From Ovis canadensis (Eukaryota > Chordata > Mammalia > Artiodactyla > Bovidae), in the NCBI RefSeq assembly GCF_042477335.2, contig NC_091260.1, forward strand, positions 56,817,501-56,881,500: a stretch of DNA of 64,000 nucleotides, read 5' to 3'. The translations under genes were made by a program, and so were the position numbers. This document shows positions 57,796 to 64,000 of this stretch, piece after piece (position 1 is the first letter of the stretch; the number at the start of each line of letters is the position of its first letter). A model generated the notes under the pieces. It ran no database searches and was not told the origin of the DNA. It saw only the letters and a list, made by a program, of their open reading frames with translations.

Positions 57796-59437
57796 GTGCC
57801 ATCTTCTGAGGGGGGCTCTCCTTGCTGTCTCAAAGTCCGAGCAGACTGGGTGCAAACTGAGCCTCTAGGACCACAGACAACACTTAAATTTCAGACAGTG
57901 TATTTGGCAGAAGAGGAATATTTCCTGAACGTCTATGAAAGAAATGATACGAGTGTGACAACCAGTCTACAGACCTGACTGCATACAGCCATTGATGCCA
58001 ATTTTATAAAATCCCAAGCCACTTCCTTTGCAGAAAAAAAAACGTTAGCTTAACATACCATATGAATCTATTTTATATACTTTGAGAGTTTTCACAGTAA
58101 TTTTACATTTTACTCAAATTGTGATAAATATCCTAAAATTTTCTATTTTCTGCTTTACAGCTTAGATATAGAATCCCTAGATCCATTGTTCAAAATGCTA
58201 TATGTGTATATATATATAGATACAGATTTACATATTTAAATTATACATATATATAGAGTTATTCATATAATTCAGCTTTTTGAAGAGAGGGGAAAAATGG
58301 AGGCAACATATGGGTTTAGTTTTAGAAATATATGCCTGTATTCACGTATGTGTTTGCCCTACTGAATTGAAATGTGCCTTTTCCTTCCATCCTCTCACAA
58401 GAACATTCTTGCTTTGCTTGCTAGCATTTGAAGAGGAATGAAAGAATTAGTTCATAAGGTGTGAAGGAATAGGAAATTCCTTCCTAAAGTTGTCGTGTTA
58501 TCTTTCTGGCCACATGGCCCATGTTCTGACACAAAAGAGACCAGTTTAGTTTATTATTTAAAGCTGAATACACCAATTCTTCGAGAGAAGGCTAAATAAA
58601 CTAAAGGAAGTACTTCACTGCAGACAAGAAATTACTGTGACCATGACTCTATGTTTCATTAACGGTGAATTATTTTCATTTCAAGTGTCTTTTTATATCA
58701 GAGCAGCAGGTTATGTTGAACGGGAAACCCCAAAGAGAAACTATGATATGTTTAAGGATTGCTACTTTGCATTATTGTAACTATTCAGAGCTATTTGGTT
58801 TCTTTCCAGGATGACAACATGGTACATATTAGAAACAATGACCTAATCTATAGCACCCATTTTTTTTAAGGTTTACTTTTAATTGAAAAATAAAAAGCTT
58901 TTTCATCTATCAGATAAAGCACTGACTTATGAGTAATTATTGAAATATTTTTGAAAAAATATTGAAATATTGAAAAAAATTGAAATATTTTTATCTTTTC
59001 CTCTCTTCCCTCCCTTCAAGAAGCACTGTTAACCAACCTCATGATGGATTATTGCTCCCTGCTGCACTAAGATGTGGCATATAACATGGAATTGATAAAA
59101 TTAAAATAAATAAATTTAAAATAAATTTTAAAATAAAATTAAAATTCTTACAAAAGGGGGATGATATTAGTAAGAGTCAACAGATACAGTTCTTACCATG
59201 TGAAGGAACTATTTTAAACTTTGTTTGGGTACTGATTCACTAAGTTGTCACAAACAGTAGGGATACTACACGTGCATCTTATGCAAAACAGGTGAAATAA
59301 GTTATAAGAGTCATGTAGTGGATCTGGTAAGCATAATAATCTTGCTTTTTTCTTTTTCATGCTTTTATCCACAGCTTAGATTGAAATTAGTTTGGCTTTT
59401 TGGTTGAAAATAACAGAATAAATTCAAGAAAGAATAG

Positions 59438-59472
<35 letters not shown>

Positions 59473-59516
59473 GTATTATGCTATAGCATAATAGCATCTC
59501 ATGAAACACAAGTATT
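57796..59516. other. Unassigned stretch with AT-rich simple repeats
   Basis: About 1.7 kb. It has a TATA-rich run near 58200-58256, imperfect 'attgaaatattttt' repeats at 58938-58991, an AAAT/AAAATTT patch at 59097-59150 and a (GT)n run listed separately. Confidence 0.5.
59441..59468. repeat. (GT)n microsatellite
   Basis: About 13 uninterrupted GT units. Confidence 0.93.
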
Positions 59517-60050
59517 GTTATTGTTCTGTTGTTAAGTCATACCTGAATCTTTGTGACCCCATGAATCATAGGACACCAGACTCCTCTGTCCTCCACTATC
59601 TCCTGGAGGTTGCTCAGATTCATATGCATTGAGTCAGTGATATTATCTAACCATCTCATCCTCTGTCACTCCTTTCTCATTTTGCCTTCAATCTTTCCCA
59701 TCATCAAAGTATTTTCCAGTGAGTTGGCTCCTCCCATCAGGTGGCCAAAGTACTGGAACTTCAGCTTTAGCATCAGATCTTCCAATGAATATTCAGGATT
59801 GATTTCCTTTAGTATTGAGGGTTTGATCTTGCTGTCCAAGGGACTCGCAAGAGTCTTCTCCAGCACTGCAGTTTGAAAGCATCAGTTCTTTGACTCTCAG
59901 CCTTCTTTAGGATTGAACTCTCACATCCATACATGACTACTGGGAAAACCATAGCTTTGGCTATACAGACCTTTGTTGGCAAAGTGATGTGTCTACTTTT
60001 TAATACACTGTCTAGGTTTGTCATAGCTTTCCTTCCAAGGAGCAAGCACC
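59517..60050 (-). mobile_element. BovB 3' portion, diverged
   Basis: It starts 'attgttctgttgttaagtc' (no TTCAG array), covers the 3' region and ends at 'cttccaaggagcaagcaccc'. Same degenerate tail type as the copies at 7541 and 10991, suggesting an older group. Confidence 0.92.
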
Positions 60051-61125
60051 CTTACAAACATAGGAGGTCTTAATAAAGACATTTGGAGCCACGCAGTAAT
60101 AAGCACTTAGAATCACATTTCCACCTTTCACTTCTTATCTTTTTCTTCTGCTGCTTTAGTCTTCCTTGTTTCTAGACTAATATTTTCTGTTCCCTTATAT
60201 TCATGGTCAATAGAAACTAGCCACCACATAACTCTCATGATCAATGGCTCTTCATTTCATGTCCAGTGCATATGAGGTTTGTCTTAATTATACATTCTTA
60301 TGCTGAGAAATTAGATTGGCCAAACTTAGCTTAGGTGTCCATATTGTCATGTCAAAACAGTTCTACTGTTGATGACTACATTTGAAGTACCTTGAATATA
60401 AGAAGTAGAGGAGAGGAAGTTGAGTAGAAAATATCATAATTTTAGTAACTGGAATCTTCCAATGTAAACTAATGCTTTTTTAGTATTTTAATATGCTAAT
60501 GTATACATTGTATATTATTAATTCAAACTCATGCAATACTACCAATGAGAGGCTGATGATCTCTTTCTATGCAAATTATATGAACAGACAAAAGTACATG
60601 AAAACTAGAACAGGAAGCTCTTTGAATTCCACTCCAGCTAACACATGCAAAGGTTGTCTGCAAGAAGCTCAACAGTAGGACTATATATTATTATATTAAA
60701 TTGATTAATACATGATTGATGTATACTTTTGTAATGGATTTTGGGATAAATATTGCTAAGTGTGAACAATCAATTCATTTAAATCCCATGATTATTCTCT
60801 ATTATTTGGTTATATGAAAGTTCTTGATTTCTAAAAGAAAAAAATCCAGTATTACATACATATGATAAAAACAATCAGATATAATCTGAATTTGTGATAT
60901 TTATGATATAAACTCAGACATAATCTGAATTTATAATCAGACCGTTTATGGTACCTACTTCTACACAAGTATCACAAGTATATGAATTGTGTCTTCCTGA
61001 CCAGATATCTTTGGGCACTTACTATGAAAGAACTAAATTCTGCTAAACCATAAATGTTATAGATTTGGGGGTTAGAAGACTTTCATTGGTCAAAAATACT
61101 ACTAAGCTTATGGGGATGGTAGGGT
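60051..61125. other. Unassigned stretch
   Basis: About 1.1 kb, AT-rich. No gene or named repeat supported. Confidence 0.5.
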
Positions 61126-61136
61126 TCTCTGTGGGG

Positions 61137-61199
61137 CCCTCTTTAGTCGCTATGTCATGTCTGACTCTTTGCAAGTCTGGGTACTGTAGCCCACCGAGA

Positions 61200-61233
<34 letters not shown>

Positions 61234-61666
61234 AAGTCGCTTCAGTCATGTCCGACTCTGTGTGACCCCATAGACAGCAGCCCGCTAGGCTCCTCTGGCC
61301 CTGGGATTCCCCAGGCAAGAATACTGGAGTGTGTTGCCATTTCCTTCTCCAACGCATGAAAGTGAAAAGTGAAAGTGAAGTCACTCAGTCGTGCCCGACT
61401 CTTAACGACCCTATGGACTGCAGCCTACCAGGTTCCTCCATCCATGGAATTTTCCAGGCAAGAGTACTGCCGTGGGTTGCCATTGCCTTCTCCCACCAAG
61501 ATTCTATGTCCATGCTATTTCCCAGGCAGGAATACTGGAGTGGATTGCCATTCCCTTCTGCAAGGAATATTCCTGATCCAGGGATCGAACCCACATCTCC
61601 TGCTTGGGAGGCATTTCCTGCTTGGCTGGTAGATTCTTTACCACTGCCGCCACCTGGGAAAACCCC
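61137..61666 (-). mobile_element. Bov-tA SINE with 11-bp TSD, split by BOV-A2
   Basis: Tail side 61137-61190 ('ctttagtcgctatgtcatg'), head side 61506-61666 ('gccacctgggaaaacccc' end). Direct repeat tctctgtgggg at 61126-61136 and 61667-61677. A 20-base partial repeat ('atttcctgcttgg') lies near the head. Confidence 0.94.
61204..61492 (-). mobile_element. BOV-A2 SINE inserted in Bov-tA, long (GCT)n
   Basis: Two-unit reverse BOV-A2 starting with ten uninterrupted GCT units (61204-61233), the longest here. Direct repeat ccaccgagattct (61191-61203) versus ccaccaagattct (61493-61505), one mismatch in 13. Confidence 0.95.
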
Positions 61667-61677
61667 TCTCTGTGGGG

Positions 61678-62208
61678 TGGAGAGATTAATTAGATTTCCA
61701 TACCAGCAAGAGATAAGACCATTGTCGTGGGATGGATCCCATGTGAATAGCACACCCTTGTTCCCACCAGAAGGAAACGAAAGTTCTTTCTGAGGGAAAG
61801 CATGATTGATTTAGGCCCCAGATTTCCACAGTCACATCTCTCTCTCTTTCTCTTTCTCTTTCTCTGTTACTCTCACATACACATAAACATTCTCTCACTC
61901 ACTCACCATGAATGAGAATCTGTGGGAGCAAAAAAGTCACAAAAAATTTAGACTTTCATGGACCTGAATGCTGACATTTTAATAAATAAATAACGATTGA
62001 TTGTATATGAAGAAAAAAAATAGAAATATTAAAGTGAGCCAGCAACAATAAATAAGGGGGAAAAAAACAGAAAGAACTATATGGAGTACATTATTAAAAA
62101 AAATAAGTGAAATGAAACAATATATTGTTTCAATGTAAACATGTGATAAAGTATAATAAGGCCAAGGATGATAAGTTTAAAATCCAGGATGTTATTACCT
62201 CTTTTCTG
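61678..62208. other. Unassigned stretch with a pyrimidine microsatellite
   Basis: Contains (TC)n/(TTTCTC)n at 61838-61865 and A-runs near 62011 and 62055. No gene. Confidence 0.55.
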
Positions 62209-62221
62209 AGAAGGGACCATT

Positions 62222-62365
62222 CAGTTCAGTTCAGTTCAGTTCATTTCAGTCACTCAGTCGTGTCCGACTCTCTGCAACCCCATGAATCGCAGCACGCCAG
62301 GCCTCCCTGTCCATCACCATCTCCTGGAGTTCACCCAGACTCACGTCCATCGAGTCCGTGATGCC
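62222..62365 (-). mobile_element. BovB 3' tail, 144 bp, with 13-bp TSD
   Basis: Shortest BovB insertion here: a TTCAG array with one TTCAT unit, then 'gtcactcagtcgtgtccgac' to 'cgagtccgtgatgcc'. Direct repeat agaagggaccatt (62209-62221) versus agaagggaccgtt (62366-62378). Confidence 0.95.
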
Positions 62366-62538
62366 AGAAGGGACCGTTAGGGATTTGAAATCCTGAATGA
62401 AGGAAGTGTTGGGTGGAGAGTGACAGAATTCCTTAGAGTAAGGTTGCAGTTCTCAAATTGCCAGTAGGTTCTCAAGTACTGTGTTACGCTTCAAAATTTA
62501 TACGCGCACACCACACATACTTTGCATATATGCATATT

Positions 62539-62880
62539 TGTTGTTGTTTTTCAGCCACTCAGTTGTGTCTCACTTTTTACGACTCCATGAACTGCAGCAC
62601 GCCAGCCTTCCCTGTCCTTCACCATCTCCAGGAGTTGGCTCAGACTCATGTCCATTGAGTTGAGGAGCCACCCAACCATTTCATCCTCTGTCGTCCCCTT
62701 CTCCTTCTGCCCTCTGTCTTTCCAGCATCAAGGTCTTTTCCAATGAGTCAGCTCCTCGCATCAAGTGGCCAAAGTATTGGAGCTTCAGCTTCAGCCTTAG
62801 TCCTTCCAATGAATATTCAAGGTTGATTTCCTTTAGAATTCACTGGTTTGATCTCTTTGCAGTCCAAGGGACTCTCAAGT
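62539..62880 (-). mobile_element. BovB 3' tail
   Basis: 'gttgttgtttttcagccactc' start (degenerate tail type), to 'ccaagggactctcaag', truncated. Followed directly by (TA)n and (AC)n runs (62885-62925). Confidence 0.92.
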
Positions 62881-62884
<4 letters not shown>

Positions 62885-62921
<37 letters not shown>

Positions 62922-62925
62922 TACA
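62885..62925. repeat. (TA)n-(CA)n microsatellite
   Basis: About 14 TA units then ACACACAC and TACATG. Adjoins the 5' truncation point of the BovB tail. Confidence 0.92.
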
Positions 62926-64000
62926 TGTATATAATATTTTAAAATAATGAAGAAAACTTCCAAAAGCATTTATATAAGCTAATATAAAATTAATTACTGT
63001 TTTATAAAATAACTTTAAACTTTGTACTTTAGATTACACAAGGTCTAAATTGATATTTCCCAGGGAGCCATATATCCTAATGTCCTGAAATTTTCTCTTC
63101 TTCCTCTATCTGCCACTTCTTCTCCTCTCTGACCTTCTTCTTTTTGGCAGTAACCCTGAGAAAAGTTTGTGTCTGCATTTACTTCAATTTTAAGTTTAAA
63201 CAATGTAGTATATTCTGCAGTATTTCAGTGGTTACCTTAGAGGTATACGGTTACTTACAACTAAGATGGCAACAATCAGACTTAATTCAGTAAATGGATT
63301 TACTTTATGATTTGTGAGTCAACAAATCATTTTACTTTTTAATGGTTTCAGGTTAATGAGAAAAGAATGGAGGTTGAGGGAAAAATGAAATATTCTTGCT
63401 CAGCCAAGGCCACGGGACCTCATGGTATACTTAATTTAGAGTAGTTTGAATAGTAATGGAATTCCAGAATGGAATCATCACATACCTGAAACTAAAGTAA
63501 GTATACAGAGCTCAAAATATCCTTAATTGTGTGACAAAACTCTTTTTGTATTTTAAGAAGTGATTTAGTTTCAGCAAAACATTTCTGCTGCATTGCAGCT
63601 ATTATCTAATTCCTCAGTATTAAGTGTAATAAATTTAATTAGTAATTTTTAGTGTTGTAATTGTATAAATGATATAATAGTTCCTTGCTAGTTTCATGTT
63701 TGAGTATATTTAGTTAACTTTATGACTACATAATTTGTCATCACTGAAACACAGCTCTTTAAAATTAAAAGTATGACTAATTTAATATGGTTGAGATCAC
63801 CAGATTAAATCTGCAAAAGCTCAGTTAATTTTTAAGCCTGGTATATTACTGTTGACTTGAATTCTCATTTGAAAGTCCAAGGGACTCATAATTAATACAG
63901 TAAAAATGCAAAGTTCAAACCCAACTATAACATACCAAGAGCAAATTAAACCAATAATATTAGGTAGTAGGCAAGGAGGAAAACATGTTCATATTCCTAC
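62926..64000. other. AT-rich unassigned stretch
   Basis: About 1.1 kb to the window end. A pyrimidine tract ending in ggcag (63131-63151) resembles a 3' splice site but no downstream donor or open segment supports an exon. Confidence 0.5.

Noticed and set aside
63110..63200. Pyrimidine tract with ggcag resembling a 3' splice site
   Set aside because: No donor downstream and the first codons include stops in the available frames.

Overview
This window looks like ruminant nuclear DNA, most likely from a bovid such as cattle, sheep or goat. The basis is the repeat content: BovB (RTE-type) LINEs, Bov-tA and BOV-A/BOV-A2 SINEs, artiodactyl L1 3' ends and CHR-type cetartiodactyl SINEs, on an AT-rich background. 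There are no bacterial-style operons, no CRISPR array and no rRNA. The longest open frames all belong to retrotransposons. No complete host gene is visible; the window is intergenic or lies inside large introns.

Layout. 1-5.2 kb: an old CHR SINE, then a degenerate plus-strand BovB (848-4380) that carries a BOV-A2 and a second, antisense BovB, both with clean target-site duplications (TSDs). 5.2-8.8 kb: an old minus-strand L1 split by two BovBs, one of them split again by a young L1 tail. 9-13 kb: Bov-tA SINEs and two more antisense BovBs. 13-16 kb: mostly unassigned sequence plus an ancient MaLR-type LTR. 16.3-18.8 kb: a young 5'-truncated L1 with 704 uninterrupted ORF2 codons and a 14-bp TSD. 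18.8-22.1 kb: low-repeat DNA with an exon-like segment (20771-20865) and two SINEs. 22.15-25.65 kb: an apparently full-length but mutated BovB with 5' UTR, endonuclease and reverse transcriptase regions. 25.7-30 kb: quiet. 30-38 kb: SINEs, short BovB tails and an L1 3' UTR carrying two SINEs. 38-42.9 kb: a CHR-like SINE, a second exon-like segment (41064-41143) and a SINE/BovB cluster. 43-47 kb: mostly unassigned. 47-49.2 kb: a solo ERV-type LTR split by a BovB. 50-54 kb: SINEs. 53.9-55.8 kb: a minus-strand ERV remnant (gag remains, a primer-binding-site-like region duplicated in tandem, LTR). 56-64 kb: ancient LTR-like sequence, BovB tails, a nested SINE pair and microsatellites.

By my boundary calls the 17 BovB segments add up to about 15.6 kb, roughly a quarter of the window. 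BovB supplies the retrotransposition machinery, and the Bov-tA/BOV-A SINEs share the BovB 3' tail, as expected for SINEs mobilised by it. The only hint of host coding function is the pair of exon-like segments on the plus strand. Their splice signals look good and their open phases are compatible across a 20-kb intron, but I could not identify a gene. I see no new biological system. The points of interest are insertion structure, nesting order, rearrangements inside repeats and the unidentified exon pair.
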